Positions 23,300 to 32,781 of a stretch of 64,000 bases of DNA are shown piece after piece (the stretch's first letter is position 1; the number at the start of each line of letters is the position of its first letter). This stretch comes from Pleodorina starrii. Lineage: Eukaryota > Chlorophyta > Chlorophyceae > Chlamydomonadales > Volvocaceae. The stretch lies in assembly GCA_030267565.1 (NCBI GenBank), contig BRXU01000028.1:1079001-1143000 (forward strand), written 5' to 3'. The notes beneath the pieces were generated by a model that searched no databases, was not told the origin of the DNA, and was given only the letters and a program-made list of their open reading frames with translations. The position numbers were made by a program, and so were the translations under genes.

Positions 23300-24227
23300 T
23301 TTCTTTATCTTTTTTGCGCGACTGAAGCGGTTCATAAGCCTCCGGGTTCGTTTGAGCCGTACGAGCTCACTGAAGCTTGTAACATCCATCCATCCATCCG
23401 AAGCACGTATAATAGCCAATTTACATGACACGTTACGCTAGCTCACGTTTACATGTAAAGTGGCAGGCCCAAACGGATCCCAATTTACATGGGCTGTTTT
23501 GCGGACGTTATGTCTGTTGGCGCGAGGCATGAGGCATTACATGTGTACGAGCCAAAATGGCTGGTAACATGCGTCCCCCCACAACGGTTATCCGTCAAGG
23601 GGCGCACTTTGAGACGACGTAAGCCGTATGGTTAGCTACCAAGCAGCTCGGTACGCGCTTTCTGAATCTCGGACAAGAGACTGCCCAGTTTCGCCGAGTC
23701 AAAGGTCCCCATCGCATCCAACATGCTGCCACCCATAGGGAAGCATATTGCCTCTCGTAATGGCGCATAACCCGGACATTCCATCAACACGTGCAACTCG
23801 TCTTCTACCGCCCCGCCGTGGCACACCCGACATGTCCTCTCCGCGCGCGGTTTCCGACCCGGTCCCCGTGCAAACCTTGACACATCCAAGTCCCAACGTC
23901 CCAGCCGAAAACGCATCGCGAGGTCCGTAAGGTCCGTACACACTATGTTTTGAGGCGGTAACGTCAAAGCGCCCATGTCATATCACTCCAGCACGATGTT
24001 AAACCCTTAGGACGAAGCCTGCGAGCGTCGCTGCCCATAATGGAACCCGACGCGCCGAGGTCGGCCTCATCGCGCGAGAGCTCGTTCTCAGAGTACGCCA
24101 AGCCCTCGATGGCGGTCTCATCGCGCTCATTGTTTGCATATTGATTGTACTAAAGTTTGCGGCATCGGCGAGCGGCTGCAACCGCGGCCGGCCCTGCGCC
24201 GCGTCGGCATGGCTCTCGGAAGCTCGG
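23300..24227 (-). mobile_element. Left LINE-derived copy, part 1 (outer part; split by the gypsy insertion)
   Basis: Read on the minus strand, this matches the right-hand copy at 38950-43960: the segment ending near 24227 equals 39245-39546, then a jump of about 3.7 kb leads to the zinc-finger end and a long shared tail (for example the ACATGTAATGCCTCATGCCTC stretch and the CGTACGAGCTCACTGAAGC stretch). The interior between GACCTCGCG (near 23951) and ATGCGTTTTCGG is missing here. Similarity is about 99% in the inner part and nearer 90% in the tail, judged by eye. The copy continues at 32196 beyond the inserted gypsy element. Confidence 0.75.
23632..23976 (-). pseudogene. LINE ORF2 C-terminal zinc-finger remnant
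   Basis: A 114-residue frame carries MRFRLGRWDLDVSRFARG followed by CRVCHGGAVEDELHVLMECP, the CCHC-type zinc finger found at the C-terminus of LINE reverse transcriptases. The rest of ORF2 is absent: only ~26 bp of its end remain next to it, in the opposite orientation. It matches 43130-43516 closely. Confidence 0.8.
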
Positions 24228-24629
24228 TGTAATGAATGAGATTCTATCTTAGTCTGCCGAGTGGCAGACCTGTGCGGAAGCGTGGATCTTTATACCTTAA
24301 GCGAGTGAGATGTAAACGGAAGTATGGGCCTAGCCAGGTATTGAACCTGGACCGCAGTGTGTAAGCAATGGCACCATGCCCTAGCCCGACGAGCTTTTCT
24401 ACTTCACGGCCCTCGCCAAGCCGCGTGCCGTATCGTGATACGACAGATCAAGTATCTTCTGTGTTCTCTCTGAGAACTCCTCCAACTAGTGACACACCAC
24501 ACTAGTCTTTGGACTGTATTAATATTTATTATTAATATGTCTGATTCTGTTACTTTGAAGGTTCACGTTGTTACGTGACCAACGGGTCGGACCCGCGCGT
24601 CGCGCTAAGTCCGGAATCCCCGTCTTACA
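24228..24629 (-). repeat. 3' LTR of the gypsy element (402 bp)
   Basis: It is the same length as the 31794-32195 copy, and I found no difference between them when comparing base by base by eye. It includes a 17-nt CCAGG...CCTGG stem with a seven-base loop (24334-24350), resembling a tRNA T arm on the minus strand. Confidence 0.95.
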
Positions 24630-24643
24630 TTCCCCCCCCTCTG
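24630..24643 (-). other. Polypurine tract of the gypsy element
   Basis: On the minus strand CAGAGGGGGGGGAA lies directly before the 3' LTR, the expected position of the plus-strand primer for reverse transcription. Confidence 0.85.
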
Positions 24644-24676
24644 AAGCGAGCGTCCCGAGAGCTCCGTAGTACGGAT

Positions 24677-27600
24677 TTATCTTCTTTTCAGCCGTTTGGA
24701 CCGTCGAAGCGGTTGGTTCGGCTGTTCTTGTTCGGGAATGTGCCGCTTTTGGGTTTGGGGTTGGGGCTGGGCAGGTGCATTCCTGCAGCTTTTGTACTCG
24801 TCCAAGAGGGTCGCATGGCGCGTTCCCTTGCGCTGCGCCTCTGGGAGTGTTGTTTCATATGCCTCCAGCTCGTGTTCCACGGGTGCGGACTCGCGAAGAT
24901 TCGCTTCAGGCTCCCAGCTGTTATCCGTAGCTGGAAAGCCGTGCCATTTGACAAAGTATTCCCGCCGGTGCTTGCCGCGACCGATAGGAACGTCTTTGTG
25001 ATCCACAATGGCCTCAATCGCCCAATAGTCTTCGCCGCCTAGATTGAAGGCTGGCGGTGGGGGTGTTCTGCCGTCCGACTTGTAGTGTCGCAAAAGCGAA
25101 ACGTGAAACACTGGGTGTACGCGCATCTCAGGAGGCAAGTCTAGCTTCGCTGCTACCGGGGTAACCATTTTCAGAATGCGAAACGGCCCGATGTAGCGCG
25201 GCATGAGCTTGCGCGTTCCAGGGGTTTTGAACGTAATGTTCTTGGTGTGGAGCAACACTTCTTGACCCTCGGCGAACGCGACCACCTTCCGGCGGCGGTC
25301 AGCGAACGTCTTTTGTCGTTCCTGCGCAGCTTGCAGGCACGCCTTTGCCTTCGCGAGTCGTTCGCGTAAGTTGGACTCAAAAGATGCGGCAGCCGGCACT
25401 TTGGTAGGCAATTGGAGATCAGCCGGGGTGCGTGGCTGTCGTCCACCATTCAGCATGAACGGAGTTGTGCCTATCGATACCTGCTTGGAGCTGTTTATGG
25501 CAAACTCAACAAGCGGTAGATGTTTGTCCCAGTCGTCTTGCAACGGGGAAATGTAGTGCCGTAGCGTCTCCTCGAGGAGACGGTTCATCCGTTCCGTCTG
25601 GCCATCGGTTTGTGGATGAAACGCCGTGCTCATGTAAAGTTGAGTACCAAGTAGGCGTGTTACTTCTGTCCAAAACTTGCTCGTAAACCGAGGATCACGG
25701 TCCGAAACAATGTTTTTGGGTAAACCGTGTTGCTTGAAGACAGTTGACACGAACAGGTGCGCCAAGTCTTCTGCTGTGACGGATGTGTGTGTGGCAGCAA
25801 AGTGGGTCATCTTGCTGAGCCGGTCCACAAACACTACAATCGCGTCGTGCCCATCTTGCGTGGTTGGCAGCTGTGTAATCAGATCCATTGATACGCTTTC
25901 CCACACTCCCTGCGGGATCGGGAGAGGTTGCAGTAGACCCCCCGGCTTCTGATTAAGGGGTTTGTTGCGCTGGCACTTTGGGCAGGAAGCAACATACTGT
26001 TGCACGTCTGTGTGGAGACCAGGCCACCAGAACCGTTTTGCGATCGCGTCTTGGGTGCGGTGTGCACCGGGATGCCCACTGAACGGAGTGTCATGGTACT
26101 CCCTCAGGATTTGCGTGCGCAGCTGTGGGACATTGGGTACGACTATCTGGTTACCGTGGTACCAGAACCCGTCCTTTCGTTTTAACTGCAACCGTGCTGC
26201 CTTCGGTTTCTTAAACCAGGGATCTCCAGCATATCCCTCACGAATGAGTCTGCCAATGTCGCTACCCGTAAGCGCAGTGGCAAGCACCGATAGCACGGCC
26301 TCATGTACCCTGCTTAGTGGGTCTGCCACGTTTGTTCGACCCGGACGGTACTCCCACTTCATGCCACTGAAGCGCTGTAAGTACTCCATCCACCTTGCTT
26401 GTCTCCGCGACAGCAAGCCAGCTCCGCGCTGCTCATGCAAATACACAAGGGGGTTGTGATCGGTCAACAGAAGAAATTCACTTCCCTCTAGGTAACAGCG
26501 CCACTCTTGGAGTGCGTGAATTACTCCAAGGCATTCCTGATCCGTGGTCGTGTAGTTGTATTCTGCACTAGTAAATTTCTTACTAGTGTAGGCTACGGGG
26601 TGGCCGTTCTGCATAAGTACGGCGCCCGTTCCGTTAACCGACGCGTCGGACCAGACCTCGAAAGGTTTGTCGAGCTGTGGTAGGGCGAGGACAGGTGCGT
26701 TGCTCAAGGCGAATTTGATGCCATCAAATGCAGCTTGGCATTTGGGCGACCAGATGAAGGGCACTTTCACACTGGTTAAAGCTGTCAAGGGCGATGCCAG
26801 CCCCGAATACCCCTGTATGAAGCGTCTGAAATAGTTGGCAAGGCCTAGGAATTCGCGCAATTTGCGAACATCTTTGGGAACAGGCCAATTTTGTACTGTT
26901 GCGATTTTAGAATCGTCGACTTTCAGACCTTCGCGGCTCACAATGTGGCCGAGGAATTTCAACTGTGGCTTGTTGAATTCACATTTGGACAGCTTTGCCT
27001 TGAACTGGTGCTCTCTGAGCAGTTGAAGCACGGTACGAAGGTGCTGTACATGCTCTTCCGGTGTTTTGCTGAACACCAGGATGTCGTCTAAGTATACCAG
27101 CACGAATTTGCCGATATGCTTAGCAAATATGCCATTCATCACTGACTGAAATGTTGCAGGCGCGTTGGTCAGTCCAAAGCAAAGCACCCTGAATTGGTAT
27201 TGACCCATTCCCGGAGCGATAAAGCCAGTCTTCTCGACGTCTTTATCAGTAATTCGGATCTGATAATAGCCTTGCTGGAGGTCAAGCGAGGAAAACACTC
27301 GCGCACCTTGTAGCGTATCGAAAATTTCAGTGATGTTAGGCATGGGATACCGCCGTTTCACCGTGAGCTTATTTAACGCCCGGAAGTCAAGGCACAAACG
27401 GAGCTCGCCGTTTGGTTTCTGGACGAATAGGATTGGCGCCCCAAAGGGAGAATTGGAGGGCTCAATGAAACCTTTCGCCAGAAGATCTGTGACCTGTTTT
27501 CGTACCTCTTGCATTTCATTTGGTGAAAGCCTGTACATACGCTTGGCTGGCGGTTCCGCGTTCGGCACGAGAGGAATTGTGTGACCAATACCGCGGTCTG

Positions 27601-28918
27601 GCGGCAGTCCTTGGAGCTCTTCAAAAACGTCCTTGTATTCATCAATTAGCGCCTGTATATCCTGGTCCGGTGCCAGGTCGTCGGGAGCACTGCCCGGTGT
27701 GCTCTGGACTGCTGCGGCGAGCGTAGCATCGCCGTTGGACGTCGGCTCCTTGCGCACTATCATGAGATAACTGCGCGCTCCTCGTGCAATACTCTTGGCT
27801 GCTTGTTTTGCCGAGAGTATGTTGGTAGCTGATTCTGACAGCTGAGGTAATGCCACATTAAGCCACGGGTCTCCAAAGTCGGAGCCTTCCGCCCCGTGCT
27901 GGGCATACTGCGGGGTGAGGGTGAGGTTTGCGCCGTTGTGCGAAATTGTGAGGGTGTCCTTGCTGTAGTCGAGCTTGGCTTGCCTAAGCTTGAGCCAGTC
28001 TGTGCTCAGAATAATTTGCACCCCTGGGACGCCCTCTTTCAGCACGAGCAGAGTAATCCGCTCCGTGTGTTTTCCAATTCGCAAGCGCAGTCTGACTTCT
28101 CCGAGAAGTCTGGTCGTTTCGCCTGACGCAACCCGTACGGAGGATATGCGTGACGAACGAACCCTGAGGACTAGCTGTTTAACGGTCGTTTGATCGACGA
28201 AGCCGTGCGCTAACCCGTTGCAACAAGCACCGCTGTCGACGAGAATATTTACGGGTTTTGCCTCCGCGTATCCGTCGAAAGTCATTGTGTAAGAGCTTCC
28301 TGGTCGCAGTACGTTGAGCTTCGCTGATTCGGTTGGTGGATCCCACCAGAGTTGAATCGGCCATAAGCTTTCTGGTATTTCCTTCCGCACACCCTCTGCG
28401 TCAGGAACCGAAAGCAACTTTGAGCCCGGAGCGTAGGTTTTATAAATCCTATATCCCGCTGCTCGAAAAAATTGTTCAACGTGCGGCCATTGAGGCGCGA
28501 CAAACATCGCTGCCGTACTGCTCGGTGCTTTTGCTTTGCACTTGGTGTGATGCTGCTGCCATTCCCGGATTTGAGTATAGGGAGGGTGAGCCCAAACGAT
28601 TTCCCCCGAGACATCTTGGTCGAAGAAGGAACGTTCAGGACAGGCAAAGCGGTTACACAAGCTATTACTGCCGTCATTGTTCGCCGCGGCATCGTATGTG
28701 AACTTCTTCTCCAGTTCACCCTCAATCCGTCGAAATTCATCCAACGAAAACATACGATCCGAAAATTCGCCTTGCGGCGGTGGCGGAAGCAAATCACTCG
28801 TGTCGGCTACAGCTTGCACGGTCTGTGGCACCCCATCCTCAGAGGTTTCACGCGCCAACACCGCCGCAAGCTTAGGTTCGTCTGAACCCGCCGCTCTCCC
28901 TTCACGCTTGCCGGACCC
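24677..28918 (-). CDS. pol: Gypsy pol: protease, reverse transcriptase, RNase H, integrase, chromodomain
   Basis: An uninterrupted frame that starts right after the gag UGA. It has no ATG near its start; the first in-frame Met (MFSLDEFRRIEG) comes about 55 codons in, so expression by readthrough as Gag-Pol is likely. Domains in order: aspartic protease (ILVDSGACC), reverse transcriptase (FSSLDLQQGYYQI, VYLDDILVFS with the YLDD catalytic core), RNase H (WSDASVNGTGAVL, TDHNPLVYL, DPLSR), integrase with an HHCC zinc finger (HPGAHRTQDAIAKRFWWPG, CPKCQ) and a DDE core (MDLITQLP, IVSDRDPRFTSKFW, FHPQTDGQTERMNR), and a C-terminal chromodomain (YWAIEAIVDHK, YFVKWHGFPATDNSWEPE). The chromodomain marks it as a chromovirus and probably guides integration to particular chromatin. 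The frame is intact. Confidence 0.95.
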   Translation of the reverse strand, partial: GSGKREGRAAGSDEPKLAAVLARETSEDGVPQTVQAVADTSDLLPPPPQGEFSDRMFSLDEFRRIEGELEKKFTYDAAANNDGSNSLCNRFACPERSFFDQDVSGEIVWAHPPYTQIREWQQHHTKCKAKAPSSTAAMFVAPQWPHVEQFFRAAGYRIYKTYAPGSKLLSVPDAEGVRKEIPESLWPIQLWWDPPTESAKLNVLRPGSSYTMTFDGYAEAKPVNILVDSGACCNGLAHGFVDQTTVKQLVLRVRSSRISSVRVASGETTRLLGEVRLRLRIGKHTERITLLVLKEGVPGVQIILSTDWLKLRQAKLDYSKDTLTISHNGANLTLTPQYAQHGAEGSDFGDPWLNVALPQLSESATNILSAKQAAKSIARGARSYLMIVRKEPTSNGDATLAAAVQSTPGSAPDDLAPDQDIQALIDEYKDVFEELQGLPPDRGIGHTIPLVPNAEPPAKRMYRLSPNEMQEVRKQVTDLLAKGFIEPSNSPFGAPILFVQKPNGELRLCLDFRALNKLTVKRRYPMPNITEIFDTLQGARVFSSLDLQQGYYQIRITDKDVEKTGFIAPGMGQYQFRVLCFGLTNAPATFQSVMNGIFAKHIGKFVLVYLDDILVFSKTPEEHVQHLRTVLQLLREHQFKAKLSKCEFNKPQLKFLGHIVSREGLKVDDSKIATVQNWPVPKDVRKLREFLGLANYFRRFIQGYSGLASPLTALTSVKVPFIWSPKCQAAFDGIKFALSNAPVLALPQLDKPFEVWSDASVNGTGAVLMQNGHPVAYTSKKFTSAEYNYTTTDQECLGVIHALQEWRCYLEGSEFLLLTDHNPLVYLHEQRGAGLLSRRQARWMEYLQRFSGMKWEYRPGRTNVADPLSRVHEAVLSVLATALTGSDIGRLIREGYAGDPWFKKPKAARLQLKRKDGFWYHGNQIVVPNVPQLRTQILREYHDTPFSGHPGAHRTQDAIAKRFWWPGLHTDVQQYVASCPKCQRNKPLNQKPGGLLQPLPIPQGVWESVSMDLITQLPTTQDGHDAIVVFVDRLSKMTHFAATHTSVTAEDLAHLFVSTVFKQHGLPKNIVSDRDPRFTSKFWTEVTRLLGTQLYMSTAFHPQTDGQTERMNRLLEETLRHYISPLQDDWDKHLPLVEFAINSSKQVSIGTTPFMLNGGRQPRTPADLQLPTKVPAAASFESNLRERLAKAKACLQAAQERQKTFADRRRKVVAFAEGQEVLLHTKNITFKTPGTRKLMPRYIGPFRILKMVTPVAAKLDLPPEMRVHPVFHVSLLRHYKSDGRTPPPPAFNLGGEDYWAIEAIVDHKDVPIGRGKHRREYFVKWHGFPATDNSWEPEANLRESAPVEHELEAYETTLPEAQRKGTRHATLLDEYKSCRNAPAQPQPQTQKRHIPEQEQPNQPLRRSKRLKRR

Positions 28919-31231
28919 TCACTCCTGCATCTGGGATGGGTCCTGCCGACTCTGGCCTCGGCCTCCCCGGCCACCACCGCGCCCGCCCCCGTTGCCGAAC
29001 CGGCCGCCACCGCGGCCTCCCTTCCGCTCGTTGTGGTTAAACCGCGGCGGCTTGCCCGCGATTTGAAGAACGCGGTCGCACTCGCCGCTCGCCTTATGGG
29101 CCTTGATGTCATCTCTCAAGAGCCCACAGTCGCGGCAGTTAATTGGCGGCCGCTTTTGCTGGCGGTCCTGTTTTTTGGACAGTTTGTTACGGGGGGTGGA
29201 AACAAAATTTAAGTTCGCGGATTTCAAGTTAGCAACTCGCATCCGGATTTCCTGTCCCAGGGCGAACTCAATTAAGTCATCCAGGCGTTTCCAGTCGCGA
29301 CCGGCTGCGTCGGTAGCGCACCATTTGCGCATCGACGGAGGAAGGCCGTGCACGTACCAAGTGACCATTTCTACTTGCGTCATGCTACGCGCATCTCGAA
29401 TAATATCGCGGAAACGCTGCGTGTACTCTTGCACGCGTTCGCTAGATTTCATGTTATGCTCCCCGGCAAACAAACGGTCGCGCACTTCTTGCTCGGTATG
29501 ACGGCGCACATCCCCATATTGCAAAAGGAATGCAGCTCGCAATGCAGGCAAAGTGAGGACCTCATTTTTGTCGGTGTACGACTTTAGTAATGCCTGGCCC
29601 CACTCCTGCGCTTTTCCCGTCAACCAGAAAACGAAGTGCTGAGTCGGTGCCAGCCCGCTAGTTTCCATGTATTGAACGAGGGAATCAAACCATGTCTGTG
29701 TGCACGAGATGTGCGTGTCGGTTTTCCCGTGGAACTTAACAGGGACAGGCAATTTTCGACCCGAGCCCACCTCACTGTGGGTGCCGTTCATGTTGCCGGA
29801 AGCCTGGGCGCGCCCCGCCACATGGGCGTAGTTGGGCGGCAACGGCAGCTGCGCCGCCGGAGCTGCGGCGTGGCCCGCGGCCGGCTGCTGCTCCAGTGGC
29901 TGCTGCTGCAACCTGGGCTCGAAGAACACCGCCGGCGGCATGTCCGGGTTTGCCGCCGCGGCCGCCTGCAGGTAAGAGACGGCCGGCCGCGGAGCGCCGT
30001 TGCTGGGCCCTGGGCCGCTCTGTGCGCTCTGGTGCGCCTGCTTCCGGTTGTCCAGGGCCCGGAACGTCTCCTTGCGTGCCCAGGTAACGAACTCGTCGTC
30101 CGGCTTGCCGTGGATGCCGGACTGCCGGAGTCCCTCCACCACCGATTCCCAGATCAACCTGAACGCGTCGCTGAACGTCGTGTCGTACAGCAGGTCGGCC
30201 ATCCGCCAAATGTCGCGGACGGCGAGGGGACGGATCTCCCTGATCTGGGCGGCGTACAGGCCGCGGGTGGTGGGGTACCGCGGCTGCTCGGGCGCGGAGC
30301 CCTCCCCGGGGGAGCCCGCAGCCGCCTGCTGCTGCACGCCGCCCGCCTGAGCCGCGGCGCCGTTGCTGGGCGCTGCGTTCTGGGGCGGCTGCTGCACGTT
30401 GTTGCCGGCCGGCTGCTGTCCGTCGGGAAGCTGCTCCCCGCGGTCGCTCCCGCCCTGGCGGCGAGCTGGGCTCGCCGCCCGGCGGCGAGCCTCCTCCTGG
30501 CCCGGCCCCGCGTTCCATGCCTGCTGGTCCTTCAGCAGCGCGTCGAACTCGCGCTCCGCCTGCCGCTGCGCCCGCTTGGCCAGCTTCGAAGCCTTGCGCC
30601 GCTCCTTCTGGGAGCGCTTGGCCTTGCCGTCCTGCGACGAGGACGAGCTGCTGGCGGTCTCAGCGGAGTCCGACACGATGGACGAGGCTGATGCCGAGGT
30701 AGTTGGAGCCGATTTGTCCGCCTTGCGCTTGCAGCGCTGGCGGGCTTCGGCGTCCTTGCGCCGCTTCTCCTTCAGCTTCTTGATCTCCCTGGCATTGTTG
30801 TCCTGCTGCACGAGGAGCTTCTTCACCATCGCCATGAGCTCAGCGACGGTGTGGGTCTCCTGACCCTCAGCGGCCTGGTTATCGGCCAGGCCGAGCTCCT
30901 TAACAGCGTTGGCCAACTCGGAGGCCTCCTGTGGGTCGTCCGAAAGAATATTGCCATCATCAGAGAAGCGAATATGTTTCTTAGGAACGGCTTTGGCCCG
31001 CCTAGCGGGACTATGCTTGTGATCGTCGGCGATCACGCGACTGGACTTGACCCTCGCTCGGGTCTTAGCGTAAAGCGAACCAATGGTTTGCTTTTTGATC
31101 TGCTTTTTGCCCTTCTTCTTTTTGATGGGCCTCACCGGAGCGGGGTTGAGGTCGGCGACCTCAGCCGACTCATCGGCGGCGGCGCGCGGCGCGGCCGCGA
31201 GCTCGCCCGTCTCCTTGGAGTGAGAAGACAT
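28919..31231 (-). CDS. gag: Gypsy gag
   Basis: About 770 residues from the Met at 31231 (MSSHSKETGEL); an earlier Met at 31294 lies inside the leader hairpin and is less likely. The N-terminal half is Lys-rich and low-complexity. The Retrotrans_gag core is clear: TWFDSLVQYMETSGLAPTQH, WGQALLKSYTD, FAGEHNMKSSERVQEYTQRF, TWYVHGLPPSMRKWC. Near the end an irregular Cys/His cluster (NCRDCGL...KAHKASGEC) stands where a zinc knuckle would be, followed by a Gly/Arg-rich RNA-binding tail. It ends in UGA at 28921-28919, and the next frame (pol) continues in the same register. Confidence 0.9.
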   Translation of the reverse strand: MSSHSKETGELAAAPRAAADESAEVADLNPAPVRPIKKKKGKKQIKKQTIGSLYAKTRARVKSSRVIADDHKHSPARRAKAVPKKHIRFSDDGNILSDDPQEASELANAVKELGLADNQAAEGQETHTVAELMAMVKKLLVQQDNNAREIKKLKEKRRKDAEARQRCKRKADKSAPTTSASASSIVSDSAETASSSSSSQDGKAKRSQKERRKASKLAKRAQRQAEREFDALLKDQQAWNAGPGQEEARRRAASPARRQGGSDRGEQLPDGQQPAGNNVQQPPQNAAPSNGAAAQAGGVQQQAAAGSPGEGSAPEQPRYPTTRGLYAAQIREIRPLAVRDIWRMADLLYDTTFSDAFRLIWESVVEGLRQSGIHGKPDDEFVTWARKETFRALDNRKQAHQSAQSGPGPSNGAPRPAVSYLQAAAAANPDMPPAVFFEPRLQQQPLEQQPAAGHAAAPAAQLPLPPNYAHVAGRAQASGNMNGTHSEVGSGRKLPVPVKFHGKTDTHISCTQTWFDSLVQYMETSGLAPTQHFVFWLTGKAQEWGQALLKSYTDKNEVLTLPALRAAFLLQYGDVRRHTEQEVRDRLFAGEHNMKSSERVQEYTQRFRDIIRDARSMTQVEMVTWYVHGLPPSMRKWCATDAAGRDWKRLDDLIEFALGQEIRMRVANLKSANLNFVSTPRNKLSKKQDRQQKRPPINCRDCGLLRDDIKAHKASGECDRVLQIAGKPPRFNHNERKGGRGGGRFGNGGGRGGGRGGRGQSRQDPSQMQE

Positions 31232-31269
31232 CGCAAAGGCAACCTGGATATCTCGATACCACTGTAATG

Positions 31270-31631
31270 AAGACCTGGCTAAGTCCCCAGGCATGCAAAG
31301 GTGGTGAAAGGCGGAGTGGACTGTGCACAGACACTGCGAGGACGCAGTGAGGACCGAGGACGTTCCCTTCAGAGGGGGGGGAATGTAACGCCGAGGTCAT
31401 AGGTGCCGTACAAGCGGCTAGCATAAAGCCTAAGAAAGGCTACTCGAGATGCTGTGCGACGCCTTTCTTAGGCTTTATGCTAGCCGCTTGTACGGCACCT
31501 ATGACCTCGGCGTTACATTCCCCCCCCTCTGAAGGGAACGTCCTCGGTCCTCACTGCGTCCTCGCAGTGTCTGTGCACAGTCCACTCCGCCTTTCACCAC
31601 CTTTGCATGCCTGGGGACTTAGCCAGGTCTT
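31270..31631. repeat. Perfect 171-bp inverted repeat in the gypsy leader
   Basis: Arms 31270-31440 and 31461-31631 appear to be exact reverse complements, with a 20-bp spacer. Each arm contains a polypurine tract (AGAGGGGGGGGAA) followed by TGTAACGCC, which looks like the PPT-to-LTR junction of a related but different gypsy family. The transcript leader would fold into a very stable hairpin. Confidence 0.9.
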
Positions 31632-31782
31632 CGGCATTGGGGTGGACAACTTCCCAAGTCAGGTCATGCCGCGGCATATATGCCTCTAGCCTTAATTTGC
31701 AAGGTTTTCTGGAGTGGAAGCCTTTCCGCGAATACCAGGGATCGAACTGACGACCTCTGAGAGACTGTACGACAGTACTGGT

Positions 31783-31792
31783 CTCGATACCA
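31783..31792 (-). other. Primer-binding site of the gypsy element
   Basis: One base after the 5' LTR the minus strand reads TGGTATCGAG. The first bases TGGTATC match the 3' end expected of an initiator-methionine-type tRNA with CCA added; the match then weakens. Confidence 0.7.
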
Positions 31793-31793
31793 C

Positions 31794-32195
31794 TGTAATG
31801 AATGAGATTCTATCTTAGTCTGCCGAGTGGCAGACCTGTGCGGAAGCGTGGATCTTTATACCTTAAGCGAGTGAGATGTAAACGGAAGTATGGGCCTAGC
31901 CAGGTATTGAACCTGGACCGCAGTGTGTAAGCAATGGCACCATGCCCTAGCCCGACGAGCTTTTCTACTTCACGGCCCTCGCCAAGCCGCGTGCCGTATC
32001 GTGATACGACAGATCAAGTATCTTCTGTGTTCTCTCTGAGAACTCCTCCAACTAGTGACACACCACACTAGTCTTTGGACTGTATTAATATTTATTATTA
32101 ATATGTCTGATTCTGTTACTTTGAAGGTTCACGTTGTTACGTGACCAACGGGTCGGACCCGCGCGTCGCGCTAAGTCCGGAATCCCCGTCTTACA
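31794..32195 (-). repeat. 5' LTR of the gypsy element (402 bp)
   Basis: Same sequence and length as the 3' LTR at 24228-24629. TG...CA termini are preserved. Confidence 0.95.
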
Positions 32196-32505
32196 TTCGG
32201 CCTGACCGACCACTGTGTCTTGTCGAGAAGCAGCAGCGCCTTGTCAAGATCCATGTTGACTTTATGCAGAACTAGCCGGCAGAGAAACTCATTCGGGAGT
32301 GCCGAGCTGCCGACCGGGCACCGGGGTGAGGGACCGGTGCGCTTGTACGTCGTACTATTTTGGAAAATAGTACGGCACGCATTCTCCAGCGCTGTTCCCG
32401 CGCACTTATCATAAAAGGTATTCACGTAACTGCCTGGCCTTATATCGGTTCGTTATATGTGCCCCAGCAGCTTTGGTCACTTAGGCAGGTATTCATAAAT
32501 GGACG
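32196..32505 (-). mobile_element. Left LINE-derived copy, part 2 (inner part)
   Basis: This continues the copy interrupted by the gypsy element. Read on the minus strand it matches 38950-39244 with about three differences in 300 bases, including an imperfect palindrome GTACTATTTT-CC-AAAATAGTAC. Similarity to the right copy stops near 32505, after CCTAAGTGACC on the minus strand; beyond that both flanks are unrelated. Confidence 0.8.
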
Positions 32506-32781
32506 ACGAAAATTTGAGACACATTGCATGCTTGGAAAGTATGCACCGTCTGAAAAGTCAATCAAGGCATACGTACAAGAAGAGAGCTGCGCCGTAAACC
32601 TTGTAAACCATGTAAACCATGCGCCGTACTTTGGCCACCCGAAAGTGATGAAAGTACGACATCAGCTCCCCGTAGCATTGTTCCCCGTTGTTTTCTCGCC
32701 TTTTCGTGTTTGTTTGGCGGTTCAGCGGTACTTATCGTCGGCGATCTCCATCGTGTTCCCACTGCGAACTTCTCGCCAAAC

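Larger units (their letters stand above)
24228..32195 (-). mobile_element. Complete Ty3/gypsy LTR retrotransposon (chromovirus)
   Basis: A 7,968-bp element on the minus strand: 5' LTR (31794-32195), primer-binding site, a leader with a 171-bp inverted repeat, gag, a single UGA, pol (protease, RT, RNase H, integrase, chromodomain), polypurine tract and 3' LTR (24228-24629). LTRs begin TGTAA and end TTACA on either strand. The flanking 5-mers are CTCGG (left) and TTCGG (right), a target-site duplication with one mismatch. The unoccupied target sequence is present in the right LINE copy near 39244-39262. Intact coding frames and look-alike LTRs point to a recent insertion. Confidence 0.95.

Noticed and set aside
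31477..31689. Two small frames with the same N-terminal sequence at 31424 (-) and 31477 (+)
   Set aside because: They are the two arms of the perfect 171-bp inverted repeat read outward, not a duplicated gene.
32340..32375. Perfect palindrome around GTACTATTTTGGAAAATAGTAC as a regulatory site
   Set aside because: The two central bases do not pair, and it is simply part of the LINE-derived repeat present in both copies.
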